Below are positions 8,597 to 17,510 of a stretch of DNA of 34,171 nt, piece after piece. Position numbers and translations under genes: made by a program. The notes under the pieces were generated by a model. That model saw only the letters and a program-made list of their open reading frames with translations, searched no databases and had not been told where the DNA came from. The stretch spans positions 1 to 34,171 of the forward strand of contig JAJYBH010000020.1 of the NCBI GenBank assembly GCA_021779135.1, in the 5' to 3' direction. Every line of letters begins with the position of its first letter. Position 1 is the first letter of the stretch. The stretch is from Deltaproteobacteria bacterium (GTDB lineage: Bacteria; Desulfobacterota; Desulfuromonadia; Geobacterales; Pseudopelobacteraceae).

Positions 8597-8625
8597 ATTA
8601 TCCACATCCTGCTGCAAATAATCAA
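8597..8625 (-). promoter_or_regulatory. Sigma-70-type promoter for def-fmt-DUF116
   Basis: On the minus strand TTGATT (8625-8620) is separated by 17 bases from GATAAT (8602-8597), about 85 bases upstream of the def ATG. Both hexamers match the consensus at four or five positions with ideal spacing. Confidence 0.6.
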
Positions 8626-8642
8626 GGACTTCGCCTAAATAA

Positions 8643-8671
8643 TTGAAACTTTGCCGGAGGGCATGTATAAT
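8643..8671 (+). promoter_or_regulatory. Sigma-70-type promoter for the TPR gene
   Basis: TTGAAA at 8643-8648, a 17-base spacer, and a perfect TATAAT at 8666-8671. Transcription would begin near 8678, about 30 bases before the ATG at 8709, leaving room for the AAGGA ribosome binding site just upstream of it. Confidence 0.75.
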
Positions 8672-8708
8672 CGTCACCCACTAACGCGCCAACCAAGGAT
8701 ACATCTAT

Positions 8709-10607
8709 ATGCACAAGCTTTTTACCTGCCTCATGCTGTTCTGCGCTGCCACCTTGCTGACTGGTTTCACCTGGGGGTTTGCGAGCAGCAACCCTTGCAA
8801 GGATGCGCTCGAACTGGCTGGTTCCCTGGAAAACATGCAGGGCGAGGTCCAAATCCGTCAAACCGAGGCCAAGATTTTATCTCTCTGCCCCGATGGAGCG
8901 GCGGGGCACTACGTCTCGGGTCTGCAACTGGAACGGGTTGGCAATTCTGATGGCGCCATCAGCGAATATCGCAAGGCCCTGCAACAGGAACCGGCCTTTC
9001 AACTCGCCAGCGGAAACCTGGGACTGCTGTATGCCCAGAAAGGCATGACGGACGAAGCCATGGTCGATCTGGCCCGCGGTCTTTCCGCCAGTTCCAATCC
9101 CAGGTACCACAAGGCCATGGCCCGCATCCTGGCCGAGCGCAAGATCTATCCCCTGGCGATCTATCACTACGATGAAGCCTCCCGCAAGCTGCCCCGCGAT
9201 GCCGAGGTATTCAATGGCCTGGCGGATGCCTATGTTGCCACCAAACAACCCGAAAAGGCTCTGGAGGCGTATCGGCAGGCCTTGGTGGCCGATCCGAACT
9301 CCGTAGCGGCCCACATTGGCATAGCCTCCATCCATCTTGCGCGCAAAGAACAGGACAAGGCCCTTGAGTCACTGAAAGTGGCTGAAAGGAGCAACCCGCA
9401 AAACCGCGAAATCCATCTGATGCTGGCCGCCATCTACGATAAAAAGGGTGATGCCAAGTCCGCGGAATATCAGTACCTTCTCGGGGGCAAACCAAAACTT
9501 GCCGCAGTAGCCCCCACCCAGCAAAAGACGGGGGGAGATGCCTCCCTGACCGGCGATCCGTCCGGCGACATCGAGTCGATCCTAACCGCCATCAAAAAGA
9601 ATCCGGCCTCGGCGCCCCTCTATGAAAAGCTTGGAAACCTCTACCGTTCCAGCAACAAGGACACCGAGGCAATTGCCGCCTATAAGGAAGCCATCCATCT
9701 CAACAGCACGAACCCCGAAGTCTATCTGAATCTGGGCATCCTTCAGGAAAAACGCTCTCAACTCGATGAAGCAGTGGTTTCCTACAAGCAGGCAATCCGG
9801 ATCAAACCGGACTATGCCGATGCCCATCTGCGGCTGGCAGACCTGCGCAACAAACGCGGACTCTATCAGGAAGCGGTCACACACTACGGTGAATTTCTCA
9901 AGCTGAAGCCGGACAGCCCTGACATACAGCTGAAACTTGCCCGCATCTTTGCCCGCATCAAGGAAAACGCCCTGGCCATCGATGCCTATAACGCATTTCT
10001 GAAGCATTCGCCCGAAAACGCCGATGCCAACCGAGAGATTGCCGCTCTGTACCGGGCCAAAGGGGATAACGACAAGGCCATTGAACATTATGTCAAGGTG
10101 CTTAAAAAGCAGAAAGACGACATGGAAACCCGCAACGCCCTGGTCTCCCTCTACGTCAAAAACAAGCAGTACGACGAGATCACCGGGCTGCTCAAGGATA
10201 CGGCCGAACAGTTCCCCGATGATCCCAACAATCACTACAAACTCGGGCTGATCTACGAATTCAGGAAAGATTACGATAATGCCATCGCCAGCTACAAGAA
10301 GGCGGTAGAGTTAAAGGCCGACCACGCCCGCTCGCTCAACGCACTCGGGCGTCTCTACATGAAAACCGGCCGGATCAGTGAGGCCAAGGAGATGCTTGAG
10401 GCCGCCAAAAAGGCAGACCCCAGCCTTGAGGAGACCACGGTACTGCTCAACAACATCAGGGACGATTTCAATCCTGAGCCTCACAAGATTACCAAGCACA
10501 AGAAAAGCCGGGGCAAAAAAGCTAAAAAGGGATCAAAAAGCAAGAAAACTAAGAAAACCGGAAAAACCTCGGGAAAGAAGCCCGGGCGCTCCAGCAAAAA
10601 ACATTAA
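8709..10607 (+). CDS. Exported TPR-repeat protein with lysine-rich C-terminal tail
   Basis: A 632-residue protein. Residues 1-25 form a hydrophobic signal-like segment (LFTCLMLFCAATLLTGF) with a plausible cleavage after FAS, so it is probably periplasmic or surface-located. Most of the rest is tetratricopeptide repeats of about 34 residues, recognised by recurring patterns such as A-I-x-x-Y-x-x-A-L, NPEVYLNLGILQEK and GDNDKAIEHYVKVLKKQ; roughly a dozen repeats are visible, in two blocks separated by a proline/threonine/glycine-rich linker near residues 260-285. The last 35 or so residues are almost entirely Lys, Ser, Gly and Thr, a very basic tail. The TPR part suggests a protein-protein scaffold; the tail could bind nucleic acid, lipopolysaccharide or polyphosphate. 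Partner unknown. A strong promoter lies directly upstream. Confidence 0.85.
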   Translation: MHKLFTCLMLFCAATLLTGFTWGFASSNPCKDALELAGSLENMQGEVQIRQTEAKILSLCPDGAAGHYVSGLQLERVGNSDGAISEYRKALQQEPAFQLASGNLGLLYAQKGMTDEAMVDLARGLSASSNPRYHKAMARILAERKIYPLAIYHYDEASRKLPRDAEVFNGLADAYVATKQPEKALEAYRQALVADPNSVAAHIGIASIHLARKEQDKALESLKVAERSNPQNREIHLMLAAIYDKKGDAKSAEYQYLLGGKPKLAAVAPTQQKTGGDASLTGDPSGDIESILTAIKKNPASAPLYEKLGNLYRSSNKDTEAIAAYKEAIHLNSTNPEVYLNLGILQEKRSQLDEAVVSYKQAIRIKPDYADAHLRLADLRNKRGLYQEAVTHYGEFLKLKPDSPDIQLKLARIFARIKENALAIDAYNAFLKHSPENADANREIAALYRAKGDNDKAIEHYVKVLKKQKDDMETRNALVSLYVKNKQYDEITGLLKDTAEQFPDDPNNHYKLGLIYEFRKDYDNAIASYKKAVELKADHARSLNALGRLYMKTGRISEAKEMLEAAKKADPSLEETTVLLNNIRDDFNPEPHKITKHKKSRGKKAKKGSKSKKTKKTGKTSGKKPGRSSKKH

Positions 10608-10729
10608 TCGCCCCCCAGGTCCAAGTGGCCCCGGGGTGTGACAGCCCCTAAACCAGATGCGCCGGATATGTACATTATCGTACCAATGGGCAGAACCCAG
10701 CATACTGTTTCAGACCACCGGACACCCTC

Positions 10730-13700
10730 ATGACTGAACACAGCTACTCGGCACCATATTTCCCTCATGTCCTCCAGATAGATACCCACCACTGGCGTTC
10801 CCTCGACCTGGGCACCCTCTCGTCGCAGATATCCAGCCGTTCCATCCCCGACATCATCTTTTACCGCCAACTGGCACTGCGCATGAACCGGCGGCGTTCG
10901 GATACAAGCCTGACCGTTCATGCCGGCCAACTCAACATGTACGCGACCCTGCTCAAGATATATCATCACCTGATTGACGAGGTCGCCGAGACAGCGACCC
11001 CGGACGTGCTGGCTGACGCCCTGCGTCGGAGCGGACAGGATCCCGCCGGGGCTGCAGCCGAGCAAACAGCGCTGGCGTTCGCACGACTTTTTCCGCCCGG
11101 TGATGTTCACCCGGATATCGTGATGCACTGGTGGCATACCGCTGAAAAACGTCGGCTGATTCTGCGTGAGCTCCTGCTCCTGCGGCTGGCCGCCGAAAAC
11201 CCCGCCCTCGACAGTTTCCGCGAAATCCTGGATGACAGCCAACTGGCTACGACAGCGCCCTCATACCAACGGGTGGTGGCCGATATGGAACAGGCGCTTG
11301 CAGATACACCGCTGCTGCCGGGGCTGGAAATGACCCTGTCCGAGGCGTTGCGGGCGCCTGTCCTGGCCAGTCCCCACTCTCTTGCCGGCCAGGTCGGCTA
11401 CATCCGCGAGCATTGGAGCACGCTGCTTCCGCCCGTGCTGCTGGAGGAGGTGCTGATCTCCTTCGACATCCTGCTGGAGGAAGAACGCGCCTGGGGGGGC
11501 GCCGGCGAACCCGGGCCGCCGCCGGTAATGGAGTTTGGACGGACCGGCGGGACTGCCGGCCATGGCGGAGCGGGCGATGGCTTCAGCGCCGACGGCAGTT
11601 CGGTATTCGGTGGCTATGAATATCCAGAATATGAGCATTTTTCGGCGGATGCCGATTGGATGTCCAATGTCGTCCTGATGGCCAAGATGGTCTATGTCTG
11701 GCTGCAGCAGCTCTCACAGGTGTACGGGCGACCCATCATCAGCCTCGACCAGATACCGGACGCCGAGCTCGACCGTCTGTCAGGCGGCGGCTTCACCGGG
11801 TTGTGGTTGATCGGGATCTGGGAGCGCTCGCCGGCCTCCCAGCGCATCAAGCAACTGTGTGGCAACCCCGAGGCCATCGCCTCGGCCTATTCGCTCTACG
11901 ACTACGAAATCGCCGCCGACCTGGGCGGCTGGCCGGCCCTGCACAATCTGAAGGAACGCGCCGCGCGGCGCGGCATCCGCCTGGCCAGCGACATGGTTCC
12001 CAACCACACCGGCATCTACTCGCGCTGGGTCATGCAGCACCCGGACTGGTTTGTCCAGACGGACTATCCCCCCTTCCCCACCTACCAGTTCAACGGTGAG
12101 GATCTTTCCTCCTCCGGCGACTGCTTCATCCAGATCGAGGATGGCTACTGGACCAAGACCGATGCCGCCGTCGTCTTCCGCCTGATCGAACGCGGCACGG
12201 GCCGCATCCGCTACATCTATCACGGCAACGACGGCACCTCAATCCCCTGGAACGACACCGCCCAGCTCAACTACCTGATCCCCGAGGTGCGGGAGGCGGT
12301 CATCCAGACCATCCTGCACGTCGCCCGCAGCTTCCCGATCATCCGCTTCGACGCCGCCATGACCCTGGCCAAGAAGCACTTCCAGAGGCTCTGGTTTCCG
12401 GTGCGCGGCCTGGGCGGCGGCATCCCCTCCCGCGCCGGACACGGCATGAGCCGCGAGGAGTTTGACGCCGTATTTCCGACCGAATTCTGGCGCGAAGTGG
12501 TCGATCGGGTGGCGGCCGAGGTGCCGGGGACACTGCTCCTGGCCGAGGCCTTCTGGCTGATGGAAGGGTATTTCGTTCGCACCCTCGGCATGCACCGGGT
12601 CTACAACAGCGCCTTCATGAACATGCTCAAGCAGGAGGAAAACGCCAAGTACCGCCAGACCATCAAGAATGTGCTGGAGTTCAATCCCGAGGTGCTCAAG
12701 CGCTTCGTCAACTTCATGAACAACCCGGATGAAAAGACCGCCGTAGAGCAGTTCGGCCGAGAAGGAAAGTACTTCGGCGCCTGCGTGCTGCTGGCTACCA
12801 TGCCGGGCCTGCCCATGTTCGGCCATGGCCAGATCGAGGGCTTCCACGAGAAGTACGGCATGGAATACAAACGCTCCTACTGGAATGAAGAGCCGGACGC
12901 CCACCTGATCTGGCTGCACGAACAACGCATCTTCCCGCTGCTGCGGCGGCGCTGGCTCTTTTCCGGCTCGGAGAATTTCGTACTGTATGACTTCTACGCC
13001 GGGGATTCGGTCGATGAAAACGTCTTCGCCTATTCCAACCGGGTTGGCGGACAGCGCGGGCTGGTGCTGTACCATAACAGCTACGCGACCACTGCCGGCT
13101 GGATCAGGGAATCGGCCGCCTTCGCGGTCCAGGGGGATGGAGAAACTCCTCGGCTGCGCCGCACAACACTGGCACAGGCCCTGGATCTGGCCGACGATGA
13201 CCGGGTGTACTATGCCTTCCGCGACCACTCGCTGGGACTGGTCTTTCTGCGCAACAGCCGGGAGCTGGCAGCACAGGGGCTCTATGCCGAACTGGGCGAG
13301 TATGAGTTTCATGTCTTTACCGACTTCCGCGAGATCCGGGATGAGGAAGACGGCGCCTGGGGCCGACTCTGTACAGCCCTGAACGGACGCGGTGTGGAGA
13401 GCCTGGAGGAAGAACTCAAGCAGCTCAAGTATGCAGACCTTAATTCCGCCTTCCGGGTGGCGTTGGAGATGGAACCGGCAACCGGCAAAATCACGTTGAG
13501 CTACAAAAAACGGCTCGTCGCCGCAGCACGCGACTTTCTCGGCGTTCTGGCAACACACTCCGGCGTACGCGCAAACAAAAAGGATGCCGTACTGGAAGAA
13601 CTGCCGGCCATCCAGGACCTTCTGGCGGTACTTACGTCCCACAAGCCAGCCGCCCGGCCAGCCGCCCGCCTGCTCGCCCACCTGAATGGCCGTCTTGAGA

Positions 13701-14296
13701 CGCGGGCAGGGAGAAGAGTTCTGCTGGCATGGCTGCTGCTCAAGGGCAGAAAGACGCAGCCGGACCAGTTCGGACTCGATTACAGCCTGAAACTGACCTT
13801 TGGACAGGAAACTGTTTCCGAGGGCCTGCATGCCGTACAGCTTCTGCAGGCGCTTTTGGCCTGGGAGGAAAGCGAGGGCACATCGGAAGGGGACACGGTG
13901 GCGCAACGGGCCTTTGCAACTGAGGCCTGTTGCAACTTCATGCGGGTGCATGAGAGCGGTGGAACGGAGTGGTTCAACAAGGAGCGCTTTGAAGAACTGC
14001 TGGAGTGGTTTTCGATACGTGCACTTATGGGAGACGCCACCCACAAACCGACGCCACGGGCAATTTCAGCCCGGCTTGGCCGTCTGGCAGCTGAATACCT
14101 GAGGCTGACCGGCTTGGCGGCGCATGCCGGCTACCGCGTTAAATTGCTGCGGCGACAGTTGGAGCCGGTTACCCTGCAGCCGGCCATCACTGCAACCGAG
14201 GCACCATCAAAGAAGAGAACAGGGAAGCGGACCGATGTACAAAGCAGTGCTCGAACGCATTCGACAAAAGCACCGGACCACAAAGTACCCCGCTGA
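10730..14296 (+). CDS. Large GH13 (alpha-amylase superfamily) protein with long flanking domains
   Basis: A 1188-residue protein. The central part (about residues 330-780) is a GH13 TIM barrel with recognisable conserved regions: DMVPNH (Asp421), IRFDAAM (nucleophile Asp541), LLAEAFW (acid/base Glu606), and FMNNPDE (Asp667), where the usual His before the third acidic residue is replaced by Pro. The full catalytic triad appears present, so it is probably an active glycoside hydrolase or transglycosidase acting on alpha-glucans, though the specificity cannot be told. The N-terminal ~300 and C-terminal ~400 residues match nothing I recognise, and no signal peptide is seen, so it is likely cytoplasmic. 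Its last 62 bases overlap the start of the next gene in another frame. Confidence 0.85.
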   Translation: MTEHSYSAPYFPHVLQIDTHHWRSLDLGTLSSQISSRSIPDIIFYRQLALRMNRRRSDTSLTVHAGQLNMYATLLKIYHHLIDEVAETATPDVLADALRRSGQDPAGAAAEQTALAFARLFPPGDVHPDIVMHWWHTAEKRRLILRELLLLRLAAENPALDSFREILDDSQLATTAPSYQRVVADMEQALADTPLLPGLEMTLSEALRAPVLASPHSLAGQVGYIREHWSTLLPPVLLEEVLISFDILLEEERAWGGAGEPGPPPVMEFGRTGGTAGHGGAGDGFSADGSSVFGGYEYPEYEHFSADADWMSNVVLMAKMVYVWLQQLSQVYGRPIISLDQIPDAELDRLSGGGFTGLWLIGIWERSPASQRIKQLCGNPEAIASAYSLYDYEIAADLGGWPALHNLKERAARRGIRLASDMVPNHTGIYSRWVMQHPDWFVQTDYPPFPTYQFNGEDLSSSGDCFIQIEDGYWTKTDAAVVFRLIERGTGRIRYIYHGNDGTSIPWNDTAQLNYLIPEVREAVIQTILHVARSFPIIRFDAAMTLAKKHFQRLWFPVRGLGGGIPSRAGHGMSREEFDAVFPTEFWREVVDRVAAEVPGTLLLAEAFWLMEGYFVRTLGMHRVYNSAFMNMLKQEENAKYRQTIKNVLEFNPEVLKRFVNFMNNPDEKTAVEQFGREGKYFGACVLLATMPGLPMFGHGQIEGFHEKYGMEYKRSYWNEEPDAHLIWLHEQRIFPLLRRRWLFSGSENFVLYDFYAGDSVDENVFAYSNRVGGQRGLVLYHNSYATTAGWIRESAAFAVQGDGETPRLRRTTLAQALDLADDDRVYYAFRDHSLGLVFLRNSRELAAQGLYAELGEYEFHVFTDFREIRDEEDGAWGRLCTALNGRGVESLEEELKQLKYADLNSAFRVALEMEPATGKITLSYKKRLVAAARDFLGVLATHSGVRANKKDAVLEELPAIQDLLAVLTSHKPAARPAARLLAHLNGRLETRAGRRVLLAWLLLKGRKTQPDQFGLDYSLKLTFGQETVSEGLHAVQLLQALLAWEESEGTSEGDTVAQRAFATEACCNFMRVHESGGTEWFNKERFEELLEWFSIRALMGDATHKPTPRAISARLGRLAAEYLRLTGLAAHAGYRVKLLRRQLEPVTLQPAITATEAPSKKRTGKRTDVQSSARTHSTKAPDHKVPR

Positions 14297-14990
14297 GCCG
14301 GCGCGACTCCCGGAACTTTTCCGCGGTTATCCGCGCCTCGACCAGGACCTCTGTCCTGACGGCTGCGATGCCTGCGCCGGCGTCTGCCCGACCGGCGCGA
14401 TCAGCAACCGCAATGGGCTGGAGCTGGATATGGGCACCTGCCTGTTCTGCCCGGAATGCCTGCGGGCCTGCCCGACCGGCGCGGTGGCCTTTGAGCGCGA
14501 CGAAAAACTTTCGGCCTCAAATCGGGAGGACCTGCTGGTTCGCCAGGGTGAAGAACGTAAACTGGCACATGCCCTGGACAAGGAACTGGTCTCGCTCTTC
14601 GGCCGGTCATTCAAGCTGCGCGAGGTCAGCGCCGGCGGCTGCAACGCCTGCGAGGCCGACACCAATGTCCTCTCGACGGTCGGCTTCGACCTGGGCCGTT
14701 TTGGCATCCAGTTCGTAGCCTCGCCCCGGCATGCCGACGGCATCTTCGTCACCGGACCGGTCACCGAGAACATGCGCATCGCCCTGCTCAAGACCTGGGA
14801 GGCGATCCCCGGCCCCAAGGTGGTCATTGCCTCCGGGGCCTGTGCCATCAGCGGCGGACCCTATCGCGGCAACCAAGAGGTGCATGACGGTGTCGACAAG
14901 TTCCTGCCGGTAGACCTGTACATCCCCGGCTGCCCCCCCCATCCATTGACCATCCTCGACGGCCTGCTTCGACTGATCGGACGGCTGTAG
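14235..14990 (+). CDS. Orphan 4Fe-4S ferredoxin/NuoB-like hydrogenase small-subunit protein
   Basis: A 251-residue Fe-S protein. Residues about 30-95 hold two 4Fe-4S ferredoxin motifs (CPDGCDACAGVCP and CLFCPECLRACP). The rest resembles the NuoB/HycG 20-kDa subunit of complex I and group 4 [NiFe]-hydrogenases, with GGCNACEAD, VIASGACAISGG and IPGCPPHP providing the proximal-cluster cysteines. Such subunits normally sit beside a large catalytic subunit and membrane subunits; none is encoded nearby, so this is a stand-alone gene. The ATG at 14235 was chosen because it gives a clean Fe-S protein start with AGGGAAGCGG upstream; it lies inside the 3' end of the GH13 gene, implying translational coupling. 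Likely role: electron transfer to or from an unlinked oxidoreductase. Confidence 0.88.
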   Translation: MYKAVLERIRQKHRTTKYPAEPARLPELFRGYPRLDQDLCPDGCDACAGVCPTGAISNRNGLELDMGTCLFCPECLRACPTGAVAFERDEKLSASNREDLLVRQGEERKLAHALDKELVSLFGRSFKLREVSAGGCNACEADTNVLSTVGFDLGRFGIQFVASPRHADGIFVTGPVTENMRIALLKTWEAIPGPKVVIASGACAISGGPYRGNQEVHDGVDKFLPVDLYIPGCPPHPLTILDGLLRLIGRL

Positions 14991-15005
14991 GTGTTTTAAA
15001 ACACC
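14990..15005. terminator. 16-bp palindrome between convergent genes
   Basis: GGTGTTTTAAAACACC is perfectly self-complementary and spans the junction of two convergent genes, touching the last base of one stop codon (14988-14990) and containing the mlaD stop (14996-14998). It could be a compact bidirectional terminator, though it has little GC and no separate U-tract. Confidence 0.4.
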
Positions 15006-16078
15006 GAAAACTTGATGTACTTGCGCGGGTGTTCCTTGAAGTCCCTGACCAGAGCATTCACGTCATCAACCATCCGGTTCATGCGCTCGTAGAGCTCCTT
15101 GTCATTCACCAGCCGGCCGGCAGTCCCCTCGCCATTATTGACCTTATCGGCAATACTCTCGATGGATTTGACCGAATTATCCGCCCGGGTAAGCAGTGAG
15201 AGACCCTTGTCGTAAAACTCACGGTCATTTATCAACAGCCCCAGGGTACCATCCTTGGAAGTTATCTTCTTGTTCAACTCACGCACTTCATCGGCAGCCT
15301 GGTTGCTCTTATCGGCAAGCGTCACAAGCTTGTCGTAGAGGGTCTTGTCGTAGATCAATTTGTTCAGCGTGCCGTTCGAGGCCTGGATATCCTGCAGGGT
15401 CCGGTCCGCGCGGTTGAGGATCGTGATCAGCCGGTCGTATGGTTCGGGACTGCGAGCCAGCCTGCCCAGAGAGCCGTCGCCATGGTTGATGGTGACGGCC
15501 AGCGAGCTCAACTCTCCGGTCAGCGTGACGATATTGTTGTACAGCTTCGGATCGCTATTCAACTTGCCCAGCGTGCCCTTGCCCTCGGTGATGTTGCCGA
15601 CGATCACATTCAGGCGGTCAAAGGTGGCGCCCGCCTTCTGAACCACATCATCCAGCCTGGCGACCGTTGTTCCCTGCAGGACTTCGGCCGGTTTCTCCGA
15701 ATACTGCCGCGATGGGGTGATATCCACATACTTCTCCCCCATCAGCCCGCGGGTCTTGATGGTGATCACCGAATCCGGCCCGATCTTGTGCAAGGAATCA
15801 TAATCGGCTTCCAGCAGGATCTCCACTTTGTTGCTGTGCTTCGGGTCGAGGAAGGCGATGCGGGTAACCACGCCCACATCCACGCCGGCCAGCCAGACCG
15901 GGGCGCCTTCCTTGAGCCCGGCCACATCATCCATCATTATCCGCAGTTGCCCCTTGGCAACGAACATCTTGGTCTTCTGCCCCATCAGCAGCACGCCACC
16001 TGCAATGCAAACCAGCGCCACGAGGATGAACACCCCGGCCCGTACCTGCGCCCAGCCTATGCGATCACTTCGTTCCAT
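14996..16078 (-). CDS. mlaD: MCE/MlaD-family lipid-transport substrate-binding protein
   Basis: A 360-residue protein anchored by one N-terminal membrane helix (about residues 12-31), followed by an MCE domain (about 40-120) with VAGLKEGAPVWLAGVDVGVV and TRGLMGEKYVDITPS. It would form the periplasmic ring of an Mla-type ABC lipid transporter with MlaF and MlaE. The C-terminal half is built of at least five similar units of the form G-x-G-T-L-G-x-L-x-x-D-x-x-L-Y, for instance GTLGKLNSDPKLY and GTLGLLINDREFY, which probably extend the helical needle or tunnel. The ATG at 16078 is preceded by AAGGCGG. It lies 52 bases downstream of mlaF. The exact lipid carried is unknown. Confidence 0.9.
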   Translation of the reverse strand: MERSDRIGWAQVRAGVFILVALVCIAGGVLLMGQKTKMFVAKGQLRIMMDDVAGLKEGAPVWLAGVDVGVVTRIAFLDPKHSNKVEILLEADYDSLHKIGPDSVITIKTRGLMGEKYVDITPSRQYSEKPAEVLQGTTVARLDDVVQKAGATFDRLNVIVGNITEGKGTLGKLNSDPKLYNNIVTLTGELSSLAVTINHGDGSLGRLARSPEPYDRLITILNRADRTLQDIQASNGTLNKLIYDKTLYDKLVTLADKSNQAADEVRELNKKITSKDGTLGLLINDREFYDKGLSLLTRADNSVKSIESIADKVNNGEGTAGRLVNDKELYERMNRMVDDVNALVRDFKEHPRKYIKFSVF

Positions 16079-16130
16079 ACGGTTTCCGCCTTGTCATCAT
16101 CTCACATCCGATGCCGTGGATATTGTTCCC

Positions 16131-16883
16131 TCATACAAACAGCGACGCATCCGTCGGCTGCAAGAACTGTTGCACCTCCGGCAGTTCGCTCAAGCGCATA
16201 TCTTCCTCGGTCCCTTCGAAGATCATACGGCTCTGGTGCAGAAAGGTGAAACGCTGCGAGACACTGAAGGCGGTCGCCAGATCATGGGTCACCATCAGGG
16301 TGGTCTTTCCCTCGGCCTGCAGGCGCTGTATCAGGTTGCAGATATTGTACACGCCGATCGGATCGAGCCCGGTTGTCGGTTCGTCGAAGAAGATGTAGTC
16401 AGGGTCGGCGGCCAGGGCCCGGGCAATGGCAACCCGCTTTTTCATGCCGCCCGAAAGCTCGGCGGGGTAGAGGTCAAGTGCCGCTTCAACGCCGACGAAG
16501 CTGAGTTTTTCCCGGACAATCCGCTCGATTTCCACCTGGGACAGACGCCCCTCCTCGAACAGACGGTAACCGACATTCTCACCCACGGTCATGGAGTCGA
16601 ACAGCGCCCCGCCCTGAAAAACGATGGCAATCCGCTTGCGAAGCTCCATGAAGTGCGCTTCCGGTACGCCGGTGATGCACACATCCCCGATACAGACCCG
16701 GCCGGCATCGGGCTGCAACAACCCCAGCAGAAGCTTGAGGATGGTGGTCTTCCCCGCGCCACTGACCCCCAGAATCGTACGGTTGACACCACGTTCCAGC
16801 GTAAAATCAAAATTCTCCAGGATCCGGCGGCCGCCAATGGAGTAGGACAGGTCCTCCATCCTGATAGAATCGGCGACGCCCAT
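16131..16883 (-). CDS. mlaF: Mla-type ABC transporter ATP-binding protein
   Basis: A 250-residue ABC ATPase with Walker A GVSGAGKT (residues 39-46), the Q-loop FQGGALFDSMTV, the signature LSGGM followed by KKRVAIARAL, Walker B YIFFDEPTTGLDP, and a His switch in VTHDL. FQGGALFDSMTV and LSGGMKKRVAIARAL are typical of the MlaF/Ttg2A branch. The ATG at 16883 overlaps the stop of the EVE-domain gene by one base (TGATG), so it was preferred over the upstream in-frame ATG at 16922, which lies inside that gene. Pairs with mlaE and mlaD to power phospholipid movement between membranes. Confidence 0.93.
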   Translation of the reverse strand: MGVADSIRMEDLSYSIGGRRILENFDFTLERGVNRTILGVSGAGKTTILKLLLGLLQPDAGRVCIGDVCITGVPEAHFMELRKRIAIVFQGGALFDSMTVGENVGYRLFEEGRLSQVEIERIVREKLSFVGVEAALDLYPAELSGGMKKRVAIARALAADPDYIFFDEPTTGLDPIGVYNICNLIQRLQAEGKTTLMVTHDLATAFSVSQRFTFLHQSRMIFEGTEEDMRLSELPEVQQFLQPTDASLFV

Positions 16884-17350
16884 CAGGATTTGACCCCACC
16901 CATGGCGAGGATGGCCTGCCATTCGTCCCGGGTCACCGGTTGGATCGAGAGACGGCTGCGCTTGACCAGCGGCATGTTTTCCAGCAGGGGATTGCCCTTG
17001 ATGGCCTCCAGCGTGACCTGTTTCGGCAGCGGCTGCAGATAGCGCACGTCCACCATGTACCAGATCGGGTTGGCCGGTGTTGCCTTGGGATCAAAGTGTT
17101 CCCCGTTGGGGTCGAGGGCCGTGAAGTCCGGATACCCGTCCCGCACCACCTCCGCTAGGCCGACCACGGCCGGTTCCGGGATGCTGCTGTGGTAAAACAG
17201 GACCCGATCGCCGGTCTTGATGGAATCGCGGAGAAAGTTGCGGGCCTGGTAGTTGCGCACCCCGTCCCAATGCTCGGTCATATCCGGTCGCCCCTTCAGG
17301 TCGTCGAAAGAAAAGCAGCCTGGTTCAGTTTTGAAAAGCCAGTAGTTCAT
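16883..17350 (-). CDS. EVE-domain protein
   Basis: A 155-residue protein consisting of one EVE (PUA/YTH-like) domain, recognised by the start MNYWLFKTEPGCFSFDDL, the central WDGVRNYQARNFLRD, and YHSSIPEPAVVGLAEVV. EVE domains bind modified bases in DNA or RNA, and homologues range from housekeeping proteins to specificity modules in defence enzymes. The start has AGGA six bases upstream. It is translationally coupled to mlaF (TGATG), so here it looks like a housekeeping operon member rather than part of the adjacent nuclease segment, though it lies immediately beside that segment. Confidence 0.9.
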   Translation of the reverse strand: MNYWLFKTEPGCFSFDDLKGRPDMTEHWDGVRNYQARNFLRDSIKTGDRVLFYHSSIPEPAVVGLAEVVRDGYPDFTALDPNGEHFDPKATPANPIWYMVDVRYLQPLPKQVTLEAIKGNPLLENMPLVKRSRLSIQPVTRDEWQAILAMGGVKS

Positions 17351-17510
17351 GAAGATTCCTATAATAGGTGCAACAGCATGCTATATAGAATTGTTTTAAT
17401 TTTTGCGCTTCCAAGGCGACCTTACAGAAACTGTTTATCCTCGTTTCACTTCATACAGTTGAGAGCCCTAACGGCTTTGCGAATGACCTGGGAGTGAAGC
17501 GAGGCAGGTT

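Noticed and set aside
10608-10729. C/G-rich run CCCCAGG...CCCCGGGG after the TPR gene as a terminator
   Set aside because: The arms do not form a convincing stem and no U-tract follows.
12239-14044. Very long minus-strand open frame opposite the GH13 gene
   Set aside because: It is a mirror frame of a GC-rich gene; the plus-strand protein has clear catalytic motifs and this frame has none.
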